Shown here piece after piece: positions 7,652 through 17,014 of a DNA stretch of 41,655 bases; position 1 is the first letter of the stretch, and each line of letters starts with the position of its first letter. The position numbers were made by a program, and so were the translations under genes. The DNA comes from Nocardia ninae NBRC 108245 (GTDB lineage: Bacteria > Actinomycetota > Actinomycetes > Mycobacteriales > Mycobacteriaceae). The stretch is taken from NCBI RefSeq assembly GCF_007990755.1, contig NZ_BJXA01000078.1, positions 1 to 41,655 of the forward strand. The letters run 5' to 3'. The notes under the pieces were generated by a model. The model saw nothing but the letters and a program-made list of their open reading frames with translations. It was not told the DNA's origin and ran no database searches.

Positions 7652-9547
7652 GTGACCGAACTCGAGACGGACGTACTGGTTCTGGGCGGAGGCCCTGCCG
7701 GAACCTGGGCAGCCGTCTCCGCCGCCGCCACCGGCGCCCGGGTCGTGCTCGCCGACAAGGCCAGATGCGGCACCAGCGGCCCCACCGCACACGGCACCAC
7801 CTCGTTGTGGAACATCCCGCCCGGACCGGCCAGGGACGAGGCGGTGCGCCGCGGGTACGCGCACGGCGGCGGACTCGGCGATCCGGAATGGATGCACCGC
7901 GTGCTGGAGGAGACGCACCTGCGGGTCGAGCAGCTGGCCCGCTGGGGTTATCGATTCCCCGGCGCGGGACCCGGCTCTTCGCTGCGGGTATATCTGGACG
8001 GCGCCAGTTACCTGCGCCGGATGCGGCGCAGCGCGCTCGACGCGGGTGTGCGCGTCCTCGACCATCATCCGGCCCTGCAACTGCTCGTCGATCGCGACGG
8101 CGGCGTCGCCGGGGCCACCGGGGTGCAGCTGCACAACCACTGCCAGGCGTGGACCGTCCGTGCGGGCGCCGTGGTGGTGGCTACCGGCGGTTGTGCCTTT
8201 CTCTCCGGCGGCGCGGGCACCGACGTGGACACCGGTGACGGCCTGCTGTTCGCCGCGGAAGCAGGCGCCGAGCTCTCCGGCATGGAGTTCTCCAGTGCGT
8301 ACGGCCTGACACCCGTGGTGCATGTGCCGAATACGGCCCGGCCCAAGTCAGCGTCCGGGCTCGGTTTGCATTTCGCCACCCTGTACGACGAGTCGGGGGC
8401 CATCCTCGAAGGCCACCGCGCCGCGGCCTTCGCCGCCATCGCCGACGGCCACCGGGTGTTCGCGGCACTCGACGACGTGCCCGCCTCGATGCGCGGTTGG
8501 CTGACCGAGCAGGGCCTGGTCGACCACACCGGCCGGGTACCGCTGCGCGCGGTGCTCGAGGGCACGGTGCGCGGCACAGGCGGCTTGCGGGTCGCGAACC
8601 ACGACTGCGCGACCACGATCGGCGGGCTGTTCGGCGCCGGCGACGTGACCACCAGGGAGCTGATCACCGGTGCGGTCAGCGGGTTCGGTGGACAGGGCGG
8701 TGCCTGGGCCATCGCCTCCGGGGTGTGGGCCGGTGCCGGCGCGGCCAGGTACGCACGCGCGGCCGACCTGCGCAGTCCGGTGCGCGAGGTGCCGGGGGCG
8801 GGGCTCAGCGAGGTGTCCCGGATCGATCCGCGCGCGGTGGTCGGGCTGGTGCAGGAGCACACGCTGCCACTGCGGCGCAGTTACTGGCGCAGCGCGGGCA
8901 GCCTGGTCGACAGCATCGGCGAACTCGACTCGATGTGGCCGGGCGCCGAATTCGACCTTGGCGGCACCGGATTGGATCGGTTGCGGGCCCGGCAGGCGGC
9001 CGCGCTGCTGGCCGTGGCGCGGTGGACCAAATACAGCGCGCTGGCGCGGACCGAGAGCCGCGGCATGCATCGGCGCACCGATCATCCCGGGGCCGAGGCG
9101 GATTGGCGGGTGCGGTTGATGTCAGGGGGGCTGGACAACGTGTGGGTTCGCCCGGACGCCCGCGAGATCGCGGCATTGGACGCGGGCATGGTCGGTGCCA
9201 AGGAGATTGCTGTGCCGCCCGCCCGCGAGCCGGTCGCGCGGGGCAGGCGCGAGGCGCTCGTGGTCGAGGCACACGACCCGTCCATCCGGCGGGAGACCCT
9301 GGTGTTCGACGCACGCGGACCCTCCCCTCGGCGAGAGACGCGCGTGCTCGACGCCCGCGGTCAGTCGGGTAGGCGCGACGCGCTCGTATTCGATGCACGC
9401 GGACCGGCCGTCGCGCATACCCGCGAGGCCGGCGTGCTGAGCACGCGGTCGGCGGCGATTCCGGACGCGCCGGAGATCCGGCCTGCGGAAGACACACCGG
9501 CTTCGACCGATGAGCACCTCACACCGGTCGACCCCATCGCGATGTGA
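7652..9547 (+). CDS. FAD-dependent oxidoreductase (fumarate reductase/succinate dehydrogenase flavoprotein type) with repeat tail
   Basis: A 631-residue flavoprotein. The N-terminal dinucleotide fold is plain (VLVLGGGPAGTWAAVSAAATGARVVLADK), with TSGPTAHGTTS next to the flavin, a second nucleotide-binding strand AVVVATGG, GGLFGAGDVTTRELITGAVSGFGGQGGAWA near residue 330, and an SDH/FRD-like helical domain after residue 390. No iron-sulphur or membrane partner gene is adjacent, so the electron partner is unknown. The GTG at 7652 is chosen because it begins just before the Rossmann strand; ATG at 7625 would add nine residues. The last 100 residues are unusual: four tandem 14-residue units at 9245-9412 (see repeat entry), then an acidic tail. 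The substrate cannot be named. Confidence 0.8.
   Translation: MTELETDVLVLGGGPAGTWAAVSAAATGARVVLADKARCGTSGPTAHGTTSLWNIPPGPARDEAVRRGYAHGGGLGDPEWMHRVLEETHLRVEQLARWGYRFPGAGPGSSLRVYLDGASYLRRMRRSALDAGVRVLDHHPALQLLVDRDGGVAGATGVQLHNHCQAWTVRAGAVVVATGGCAFLSGGAGTDVDTGDGLLFAAEAGAELSGMEFSSAYGLTPVVHVPNTARPKSASGLGLHFATLYDESGAILEGHRAAAFAAIADGHRVFAALDDVPASMRGWLTEQGLVDHTGRVPLRAVLEGTVRGTGGLRVANHDCATTIGGLFGAGDVTTRELITGAVSGFGGQGGAWAIASGVWAGAGAARYARAADLRSPVREVPGAGLSEVSRIDPRAVVGLVQEHTLPLRRSYWRSAGSLVDSIGELDSMWPGAEFDLGGTGLDRLRARQAAALLAVARWTKYSALARTESRGMHRRTDHPGAEADWRVRLMSGGLDNVWVRPDAREIAALDAGMVGAKEIAVPPAREPVARGRREALVVEAHDPSIRRETLVFDARGPSPRRETRVLDARGQSGRRDALVFDARGPAVAHTREAGVLSTRSAAIPDAPEIRPAEDTPASTDEHLTPVDPIAM
9245..9412 (+). 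repeat. Four tandem 42-bp units encoding a 14-residue repeat
   Basis: Units start at 9245, 9287, 9329 and 9371 and translate as RREALVVEAHDPSI, RRETLVFDARGPSP, RRETRVLDARGQSG and RRDALVFDARGPAV. The consensus is RRE-x-LVFDARGPxx. The DNA copies differ at many synonymous sites (AGGCGC, CGGCGG, CGGCGA), so the protein sequence seems kept while the bases have drifted. Each unit pairs a basic turn with a short beta-like strand. No known repeat family is recognised. Confidence 0.85.
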
Positions 9548-9986
9548 CAACTCACCGCCCGGTCGGCGCGGTACGCGAGTTTTCGCTTACCGTCCGGTAA
9601 TTCCGTCGCAGTAAGCTGGGGGCGGGCAGGCGACACGGCGAGAACCAGACCGGTTTGGCAAGTCGCAGACTGTGCTGGCAGAATGTGTCGGATTCCTTAC
9701 CCAAGCCACCGCCGGGTACTGGAGTTACGGAGATCTCCGCCTCGCGACGCACCGTCGCGACCCGAGGATCACGCCGCATGTTCTGTCCGGACCCACCCGT
9801 CCGGCTCCCGCTCCGCGGATCAGTGCCGCGCCACGTCAGCGAAATCGGCAACGGGTTTTTCGTGACCCGCCGTAACACGCGAAACGTACCGGTCAGCGCA
9901 CTCGATGAGCTTAAAGAATCTACTAATACCTATATACCCGGCGGTAACCGTCCCCCGGTTTGTCCGGCCCGAGCAGGAGTGAAATC
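9548..9986. other. Intergenic region upstream of malic enzyme
   Basis: No convincing gene in 439 bases; the short frames here have mixed codon use and no ribosome sites. A perfect 7-bp hairpin with a 3-base loop lies at 9743-9759 (CGCGACG-CAC-CGTCGCG), which could end readthrough from the flavoprotein gene or structure a leader. An AT-rich patch at 9909-9937, including TACTAATACCTATATA, is the best promoter candidate for the malic enzyme gene. Confidence 0.5.
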
Positions 9987-11183
<1,197 letters not shown>

Positions 11184-11187
11184 CAAC

Positions 11188-11409
11188 TCACTCGCTGGAA
11201 GGCGCCTTGTCCCGATCGGGGCGGGGCGCCTTTCGCGTGTTGTGCTGCCGACGGTTGGACAGGTGGATCCAGACGTTCATGGCGACCATCGCGCACAGCG
11301 CGAAAACCAGGGACGCCGCGAACACGGGATTGCGGTCCGTGTTGGTCGCCCACACGAACAGCAGAATCGCCACGAGCGCCACATAGCCGCCGATGAACCT
11401 GATACTCAC
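11188..11409 (-). CDS. Small two-helix membrane protein, unknown
   Basis: A 73-residue protein with two hydrophobic segments, about residues 5-21 (FIGGYVALVAILLFVW) and 28-48 (VFAASLVFALCAMVAMNVWI), then a basic hydrophilic tail (RRQHNTRKAPRPDRDK). The N-out/C-in topology is inferred from the basic tail. It faces the malic enzyme gene tail to tail with 4 bases between, and the terminator hairpin of that gene lies inside its last codons. No family is recognised. Confidence 0.6.
   Translation of the reverse strand: MSIRFIGGYVALVAILLFVWATNTDRNPVFAASLVFALCAMVAMNVWIHLSNRRQHNTRKAPRPDRDKAPSSE
11199..11233. terminator. Hairpin downstream of malic enzyme
   Basis: AAGGCGCC (11199-11206) pairs perfectly with GGCGCCTT (11225-11232); the loop contains a second palindrome, CCCGATCGGG (11211-11220). 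A short T run follows. It lies inside the 3' end of the convergent small membrane protein gene, so it may serve the + strand gene only. Confidence 0.5.
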
Positions 11410-11450
11410 TGGTCAGACGTTAGCGATGTCCGGTGCCGAACGTGCGGTGT

Positions 11451-12338
11451 TTACAGCGAGTGGTCGTCGAGCCACTTACGCGCCAGCTCCGCGGGCTTCG
11501 CACCCTCGTCCCGGACGCCGCGGATCATCGCCGCGAGCTCGTCGGTGGTGAGTTCGCCCGCAACGTAATTGAGCTTCTTGATCTGCACCTCGTCGAGCAC
11601 ACCCTTGCGGGACAGCGGCAGCACGTTCTCCGCGCGCAGGGCGTAGTCGGCGTCGGACAGGATCGTCAGCCCGTCGGTCGACCCGGGTACGACGGCGGGC
11701 GGGCCGGTCAGCAGCCCGGCTTGAACCTGCCCGTCCAGCAGCGCCTTTCGCAGCGCCGCCGCGTCCGGGAACCGCACGGTCGTGGCGCAGTCCGCCACCT
11801 GTTCGAGCGCGGGTGGCAGGCCGATCAGGTCGGGGACGGGCGCCACGCCGATCGTGAGCGTGCCGCAGCGTGGCACGAGATCGCCGACGGTGCGCACGTT
11901 GTCGCGCGCCGCGGCCTCGCTGGTAAGGATGACGCGCGGCCGCAGATCGGTGCCGTCGGCGGCATCGGTGACCACCAGTCCCTCGGGCAGCGACTTGCTC
12001 AGCGCCTTACGCACATCGCCGGGCGTGCGGTCGGGGGCGGTGGTGTCGAGGAAGGCCAGCAGCGCACCGTTGTGCTCACCGACCAGGTCGACCCGCCCCG
12101 CGTCGAGCGCGGCCAGATAGTCGGCGCGCCCGCCCAGCCGCGCCTCGACCGAGGTGCGCGCGCCGGTGCGAGCCAGTGCGCCCGCATATATTTCGGCGAG
12201 CAGCCCCGACTCGATCGAGTCACCGGCGCCGACCGTGATCCGCGCGCCCTGCTCACCGTTCCCGCAGGATACGGCCAGTGCGGCGGTCGCGACGACCAGT
12301 AATCGAGCCAGCATCCGCAGCGACGCGGGTAACACCAT
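11451..12338 (-). CDS. Osmoprotectant-type substrate-binding lipoprotein (OpuAC/ProX family), divergent copy
   Basis: A 295-residue lipoprotein starting at ATG 12338. The signal MLARLLVVATAALAVSCG ends in a lipobox with the acylated Cys near residue 24. The mature part follows the OpuAC/QAT binding-protein fold: ITVGAGDSIESGLLAEIYAGAL, VDLVGEHNGALLAFLD, VILTSEAAARDNVRTVGDL, ADYALRAENVLPLSRKG and LTTDELAAMIRGV. It would capture a quaternary amine or similar solute outside the membrane for the importer encoded across the 136-base divergent region. It is more divergent than its neighbour at 12475: the FPES-type first-strand motif is replaced by GDSIES. It may bind a different ligand for the same permease. 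Confidence 0.82.
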   Translation of the reverse strand: MVLPASLRMLARLLVVATAALAVSCGNGEQGARITVGAGDSIESGLLAEIYAGALARTGARTSVEARLGGRADYLAALDAGRVDLVGEHNGALLAFLDTTAPDRTPGDVRKALSKSLPEGLVVTDAADGTDLRPRVILTSEAAARDNVRTVGDLVPRCGTLTIGVAPVPDLIGLPPALEQVADCATTVRFPDAAALRKALLDGQVQAGLLTGPPAVVPGSTDGLTILSDADYALRAENVLPLSRKGVLDEVQIKKLNYVAGELTTDELAAMIRGVRDEGAKPAELARKWLDDHSL

Positions 12339-12474
12339 CCGGCGACACCAACTCTCCGAGAGACCGACAGAGCTAACAGGAAGACCCTGAAGCGGGCAGT
12401 ATGGACACCCAGAATGTACCGGTGGCTGTGCTGCCCCGGGACCTCGCACTGCCCGTCATGCCGGAAGGACTTCA

Positions 12475-13467
12475 GTGAAAACCTCGATCACCCCCGATGC
12501 CGCGCGGCACGGTCGGTCGGCGCTGCGGCTCACCATGCGCGCCGTCCGATTCATCGTCGCCGCGACGGCATTGGCCGCCGCCATGATCCTGTCCGCCTGT
12601 GGCAACTCCGACCCGCTCGCCAGCAAAGGTGACTGCGAAGGCGACGGCCTCATCGTCGGCTCGGCGAACTTCCCGGAGTCCGAGACCGTCGCCGAGATCT
12701 ACGCGGAGGTCTTGCGGGTCAACGGATTCAAGGTCGAGACCAAGCTGAACATCGGCAGCCGGGAAGCCTACGTGCCTGCGGTGCGCCAGTGCGCGATCTC
12801 GGTGATCCCCGAGTACACCGGCAACCTGCTGCAGTACCTGGACAAGAACGCGACAGCGACCAGCGCCGCCGACGTCGACAGCGCGCTCGCCAAGGCCCTC
12901 GGCTCGGAGCTGGCCATCGGAACCCCGGCCCCCGGTGAGGATTCCGACGCCGTGGTGGTCACCAAGGCCACCGCCGAACGCTGGAACCTGCAGTCCATCG
13001 CCGATCTGGCCGCCCACTCCGCCGAGGTGAAATTCGGTGCGCCCGCGGAGTTCCAGGAGCGCCCGGGCGGCCTGCCCGGCCTGAAGAAGAACTACAACCT
13101 CGACATCGCCCCGAACAACTTCGTGCCGATCGCCGACGGTGGCGGGCCCGCCACCGTGCGCGCGCTGGTCGAAGGTCAGGTGACCGCAGCCGATATCTTC
13201 ACCACCTCGCCCGCCATCCCGCAGAACAACCTTGTGGTGCTTGCGGATCCGAAGCACAACTTCGCCGCGCAGAACGTGGTCCCGCTGTTCAACGCGGCCA
13301 AGAAGTCGGACAAGGCGCTGGCCGCCCTGAACGCGGCCTCGGCGAAGCTGACCACCGCGGAACTGATCGAGCTGAACGAGGCCGTCTCCGGTAGCAGCAA
13401 GACCGAGCCCAAGGCCGCGGCCGCGGCATGGGTGGCCGCGCAGGGGCTGAAGACCCCCACCGGGTAG
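12475..13467 (+). CDS. proX: Osmoprotectant ABC importer, substrate-binding lipoprotein
   Basis: A 330-residue lipoprotein: signal with LSAC lipobox near residue 42, then the OpuAC/ProX fold (LIVGSANFPESETVAEIYAEVL, CAISVIPEYTGNLLQYLDKN, PADIFTTSPAIPQNN-like region at 13190-13230, VVLADPKHNFAAQNVVPL, LTTAELIELNEAVSG). Such proteins deliver glycine betaine, choline or related quaternary amines. GTG at 12475 is supported by GGAAGGA at 12462-12468. It is the first gene of a four-gene transcript with the ATPase (10-base gap) and two permeases (4-base overlaps), the same content as M. tuberculosis proXVWZ. The ligand is inferred from family only. Confidence 0.88.
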   Translation: MKTSITPDAARHGRSALRLTMRAVRFIVAATALAAAMILSACGNSDPLASKGDCEGDGLIVGSANFPESETVAEIYAEVLRVNGFKVETKLNIGSREAYVPAVRQCAISVIPEYTGNLLQYLDKNATATSAADVDSALAKALGSELAIGTPAPGEDSDAVVVTKATAERWNLQSIADLAAHSAEVKFGAPAEFQERPGGLPGLKKNYNLDIAPNNFVPIADGGGPATVRALVEGQVTAADIFTTSPAIPQNNLVVLADPKHNFAAQNVVPLFNAAKKSDKALAALNAASAKLTTAELIELNEAVSGSSKTEPKAAAAAWVAAQGLKTPTG

Positions 13468-13477
13468 GAGAAAAGCG

Positions 13478-14641
13478 TTGTCCGATATCGAATTCCGCGG
13501 TATCAGCAAGACCTATCCGGACGGCACGCACGCCGTCACCGACCTCGATCTGCGCATCGACTCCGGTTCGTTCACCGTGTTCGTCGGCCCGTCCGGCTGC
13601 GGCAAGACCACCTCGATGCGGATGATCAACCGGATGATCACGCCCAGTTCCGGCGCGATCACCATTGCCGGACAAGACATTTCGACGGTCGACCCGGTAA
13701 AGCTGCGGCTCGGTATCGGTTACGTGATCCAGAGCGGTGGACTGCTGCCGCACCGCACGGTCGTCGACAATGTGGCGACCGTGCCGGTGCTGCGCGGCGA
13801 TTCGCGCAAGGCCGCCCGCGCGGCGGCGCTGGAGGTGCTCGACCGGGTCGGGCTGGATCGGTCGCTGGCCGGCCGATATCCGGCGCAGCTGTCCGGCGGT
13901 CAGCAGCAGCGCGTCGGGGTGGCCAGGGCGCTGGCCGCGGACCCGCCGGTGCTGCTGATGGACGAGCCGTTCAGCGCGGTCGACCCGGTGGTGCGGGCCG
14001 AGCTGCAGACCGAGATGCACAGGCTGCAGGCCGAATTGCAGAAGACCATCGTGTTCGTGACGCACGACATCGATGAGGCGATCACCCTCGGTGATCGCCT
14101 GGCGGTGTTCGGTCGCGGCGGGGTGTTGCAGCAGTACGACCCGCCGGATCATGTGCTGGCTCAGCCTGCCACCGATTTCGTTGCCGATTTCGTCGGACGC
14201 GACCGCGGCTATCGCGGGCTCTCCTTCCGGTCGGCGAAAGACGTTCCGCTGCACGAGATTCGGACCGCGACATCGGCGGAGGTGCCGTCACTGCGGCTGG
14301 ACCGCGGCGACTGGGTGTTGATCGTGGATGCCGAAGGTAAACCGTCCGGCTGGATCGACGTCACCGGGGTGGAGTCGGTGCGTGGCGGTCGTTCGCTGGC
14401 GGACAGCACGTCGGCGGGCGGTTCGCTGTTCACGCCGTCCGGTGATCTGCGGCAGGCACTGGACGCCGCGATCTCTTCGCCGTCCGGAGTCGGTGTCGCC
14501 GTGGATGATTCGGGTGCCGTGCGGGGTGGCGTGCTGGCCACCGAGATCCTGCAACGGCTCGCCGATCAGCGCGCTGTCGAAGACGCCGAGCGCAACAGGC
14601 ACTTCTTCGAACAGGAAGTGGGCGGCGGGGGATCGACGTGA
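13478..14641 (+). CDS. proV: Osmoprotectant ABC importer, ATPase with CBS-type tail
   Basis: A 387-residue ATPase of the ProV/OpuCA class. Walker A GPSGCGKTTSMR near residue 33, Q-loop VIQSGGLLPHRTV near 82, signature LSGGQQQRVGVARALA near 138, Walker B VLLMDEPFSAVDP near 158 and switch His in VTHDIDEA near 197. Residues about 250-387 form a C-terminal regulatory part with a CBS-like half (GWIDVTGVESVRGG, SPSGVGVAVDDSGAVRGGVL), which in OpuC/OpuA systems senses ionic strength. TTG at 13478 is preceded by AGGAG at 13467-13471. The stop overlaps the next start (GTGA, 14638-14641). Confidence 0.92.
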   Translation: MSDIEFRGISKTYPDGTHAVTDLDLRIDSGSFTVFVGPSGCGKTTSMRMINRMITPSSGAITIAGQDISTVDPVKLRLGIGYVIQSGGLLPHRTVVDNVATVPVLRGDSRKAARAAALEVLDRVGLDRSLAGRYPAQLSGGQQQRVGVARALAADPPVLLMDEPFSAVDPVVRAELQTEMHRLQAELQKTIVFVTHDIDEAITLGDRLAVFGRGGVLQQYDPPDHVLAQPATDFVADFVGRDRGYRGLSFRSAKDVPLHEIRTATSAEVPSLRLDRGDWVLIVDAEGKPSGWIDVTGVESVRGGRSLADSTSAGGSLFTPSGDLRQALDAAISSPSGVGVAVDDSGAVRGGVLATEILQRLADQRAVEDAERNRHFFEQEVGGGGST

Positions 14642-15306
14642 GGTACCTGATCGACAACTTCGCCGAGATCATGGGGTTCACCAGAACCCATCTCTACCTG
14701 GCGCTGGTACCGCTGGTGCTCGGCTTGGTGATCGCGGTGCCGGTGGGTGCGCTGGTGCGCCGGGTCTCCTGGCTGCGCCGGATGACGGTGACCGTGGCGA
14801 GCCTGGCGTACACGATTCCCTCGCTCGCGCTGTTCGTGATCATCCCGCCGCTGGTCGGGATCTCGACGATCGACCCGTTGAACGTGATCATCGCGCTGAC
14901 CGTGTACTCGACCGCGCTGCTGGTGATCGCGGTGCCCGCGGCGCTGGACTCGGTGTCCGCCGAGGTGATCGACGCCGCCGACGCGGTCGGGTTCAGCTCG
15001 CTGCGGCGCACCTTGACCGTCGACATGCCGCTGGCCATCCCGGTTTTCGTGTCCAGCCTGCGGGTGGTGGTGGTCACCAATATCGCCATGGTGTCGGTCG
15101 GCGCGCTGATCGGGGTCGGCGGGGTCGGCAAGCTGTTCACTCAGGGCTATCAGCGTGACTATCCGGACGAGATCGTCGCGGGCATCATCGTGATCCTGGC
15201 GCTGGCCCTGATCTTCGACCGTCTCGTCTACGCGCTCGGCCGCTGGGCCACGCCGTGGGTGCGGGCCGACGCGCGATCGGCGCAGGCGAAAGGCGTTGCG
15301 GCATGA
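14638..15306 (+). CDS. proW: Osmoprotectant ABC importer, permease 1
   Basis: A 222-residue integral membrane permease of the binding-protein-dependent (MetI-like) class, with five or six hydrophobic helices (LYLALVPLVLGLVIAVPVGAL, PSLALFVIIPPLVGI, VIIALTVYSTALLVIAVPAAL, a C-terminal IIVILALALIFDRLVYAL). The coupling-helix EAA loop is DAADAVGFSSLRRT near residue 113, where the ATPase docks. GTG at 14638 overlaps the ATPase stop, and its own TGA overlaps the ATG of the second permease, so all three are translationally coupled. It pairs with the next gene as a heterodimeric channel. Confidence 0.9.
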   Translation: MRYLIDNFAEIMGFTRTHLYLALVPLVLGLVIAVPVGALVRRVSWLRRMTVTVASLAYTIPSLALFVIIPPLVGISTIDPLNVIIALTVYSTALLVIAVPAALDSVSAEVIDAADAVGFSSLRRTLTVDMPLAIPVFVSSLRVVVVTNIAMVSVGALIGVGGVGKLFTQGYQRDYPDEIVAGIIVILALALIFDRLVYALGRWATPWVRADARSAQAKGVAA

Positions 15307-16019
15307 ACCTTTTCATCGATGCCTGGCACTATCTCACCGACGGCGCGAATTGGAACGGCCCCGCGGGCATCGAACACCGTATCGCCGAACATCTTTGGTA
15401 CAGCTTCCTCACCATCGTCGCGTCCGCCGCGGTCGCGCTGCCGCTCGGTCTGGTGATCGGACACACCAAACGTGGGGCGGCGGTGCTCGTCGGCTTCGCC
15501 AACGCCATGCGGGCGCTGCCGACCCTGGGCCTGCTCACCTTTCTGGTGCTCGGACTCGGTCTCGGACTGATCCCGCCGCTGCTCGCCCTGGTGACCGTTG
15601 GTATTCCGCCGCTGCTGGCCGGTGCCTACGCCGGAATCGCCAATGTCCCCGCCGATGTCGTCGACGCCTCGCGCGCCATGGGCATGACCGAGACCCAGAT
15701 CCTGTTCCGGGTCGAGGTGCCCAACGCCATGCCGATCCTGCTCACCGGTCTGCGCGGCGCCACCCTGCAGGTCGTGGCCACCGCGACCATCGCCGCCTAC
15801 GTCAACCTCGGCGGCCTGGGCCGCTACATCTTCGACGGCATCAGCCTCTACCGGTACGACCGTGTGCTCGTCGGCGCGCTGCTGGTCGCGGTCCTGGCCA
15901 TGGTTCTCGACGGGTTGCTCGCCGTGGCCGTGTGGGCGAGCACGCCGGGCACCGGGCGGCTCCGTCGCGCCACCGTCCTGCCGGTGGCTCCTGACCTCAG
16001 CGTGCGAACCGCCGGCTGA
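15303..16019 (+). CDS. proZ: Osmoprotectant ABC importer, permease 2
   Basis: A 238-residue permease with about six membrane helices; the EAA loop reads DASRAMGMTETQILFRVEVP near residue 118, and LRGATLQVVATATIAAYVNLGGLG follows as in ProW/ProZ proteins. ATG at 15303 overlaps the preceding stop (ATGA), giving MNLFIDAWHYL as a short cytoplasmic or periplasmic lead; the longer frame from 15255 runs inside permease 1 and is rejected. It is the last gene of the importer operon; a strong terminator follows at 16043-16073. Confidence 0.9.
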   Translation: MNLFIDAWHYLTDGANWNGPAGIEHRIAEHLWYSFLTIVASAAVALPLGLVIGHTKRGAAVLVGFANAMRALPTLGLLTFLVLGLGLGLIPPLLALVTVGIPPLLAGAYAGIANVPADVVDASRAMGMTETQILFRVEVPNAMPILLTGLRGATLQVVATATIAAYVNLGGLGRYIFDGISLYRYDRVLVGALLVAVLAMVLDGLLAVAVWASTPGTGRLRRATVLPVAPDLSVRTAG

Positions 16020-16042
16020 GCCGCCGAACAGTCCCGTTCAGC

Positions 16043-16073
16043 CCGGCCCTCGACTGATGTCGGGGGCCGGTTT
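16043..16073 (+). terminator. Terminator of the osmoprotectant importer operon
   Basis: CCGGCCCTCGAC (16043-16054), loop TGAT, then GTCGGGGGCCGG (16059-16070), a 12-bp stem with one G-T pair, followed by TTT. It lies 24 bases after the permease stop. Confidence 0.75.
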
Positions 16074-16137
16074 GCTGTGCCCGTGATCACCTCTGCGCGC
16101 GGTGGCCGAGCCTTGCGATCGTATTGCTCCGCGCCGT

Positions 16138-16169
16138 ATATTCCACGTGGAGTATTTAGTGTGGAGTAT
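16138..16169. promoter_or_regulatory. Probable PadR operator/promoter region
   Basis: An 18-base near-perfect palindrome at 16138-16155, ATATTCCACGTGGAGTAT, matches its own reverse complement at 16 of 18 bases. Its right half TGGAGTAT (16148-16155) recurs at 16162-16169, 14 bases on. It stands about 90 bases before the PadR gene, in the only AT-rich stretch of this gap. PadR regulators commonly bind palindromes in their own promoters and control an adjacent exporter gene, so self-regulation of padR plus the exporter is likely. Confidence 0.55.
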
Positions 16170-16259
16170 GTCGGCAGCCGGGGCTACGTTCGCTTCGCGG
16201 GCCGATGACTCCGGCTCGTGCGCGGACCACGCGCGAGCGATCTGTGGGAGGTGACGGAA

Positions 16260-16949
16260 ATGGCGCAGCAAGCGCGTCCGGCGGTGACGCCACTGGCGAT
16301 CGCTGTGCTCGCGCTGCTCGAGGAGCAGCCCATGCATCCGTACGAGATGTACCAACTGCTGATCGCGCGCCGGGAAGACATCCTGGTCAAGGTGCGGCCC
16401 GGCTCGCTGTATCACACGGTCACCCGGCTGGCCGAGCACGGATTGGTGCAGGCCGAAGGGGTGGACCGGGCGGGAAACCGGCCCGAACGCACCACCTATC
16501 GCATCACCGAGCACGGCCGCGCGGCGCTGCGCGGCCGGATCGCCGAGATCCTGCGCTGCCCCGTCCCGGAGTATCCGGTGTTCCCGATCGCGCTCGGCGA
16601 ATCGCACAACCTGCCCAAGGACGAGGTGCTCGCGTTCCTGCGGGAGCGGGCCGAGCACCTGAAAACCGAGCTCGCCGAGGTCGAGCTGATGATCGGCTGG
16701 GCGGGCGAGCGCGGGGTGCCGCGCCGCTACGTCATCGCGCTGCCGTACCTGCACGCCATGCTCGGCGCCGAGATCGCCTGGATCGAGAGCTTCCTCGTCG
16801 AATTGGCCAGTGGGGCACTCGAATGGGAGGACTTCGACCCGGCCACCGGCGATCGGCCCGTCAAGCACCACCAAGGCTGGACCAGTGATGACCTCACCGG
16901 GGTGCCACCGGTGACCAAGATCCGGCGCGGCGCGGGCGCACCGCCTTGA
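16260..16949 (+). CDS. PadR-family transcriptional regulator
   Basis: A 229-residue repressor. The N-terminal winged helix (about residues 10-85) has the PadR pattern: LAIAVLALLEEQPMHPYEMYQLL, VRPGSLYHTVTRLAEHGLV, RTTYRITEHGRAAL. A long helical C-terminal dimerisation part (EVLAFLRERAEHLKTELAEVEL, WIESFLVELASG) follows, then a basic Pro/Gly tail. ATG at 16260 is preceded by GGGAGGTGA at 16247-16255; earlier in-frame starts lack this. It is encoded 65 bases before an MFS exporter in the same direction, the standard arrangement in which a ligand relieves repression of its own exporter. The likely operator is at 16138-16169. Confidence 0.9.
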   Translation: MAQQARPAVTPLAIAVLALLEEQPMHPYEMYQLLIARREDILVKVRPGSLYHTVTRLAEHGLVQAEGVDRAGNRPERTTYRITEHGRAALRGRIAEILRCPVPEYPVFPIALGESHNLPKDEVLAFLRERAEHLKTELAEVELMIGWAGERGVPRRYVIALPYLHAMLGAEIAWIESFLVELASGALEWEDFDPATGDRPVKHHQGWTSDDLTGVPPVTKIRRGAGAPP

Positions 16950-17014
16950 GGCCGCGGCTCACCGACTTCGTTCGCCCGTCATCGGGAACCTCCGAGATAG
17001 GAACTGCCGAATCC

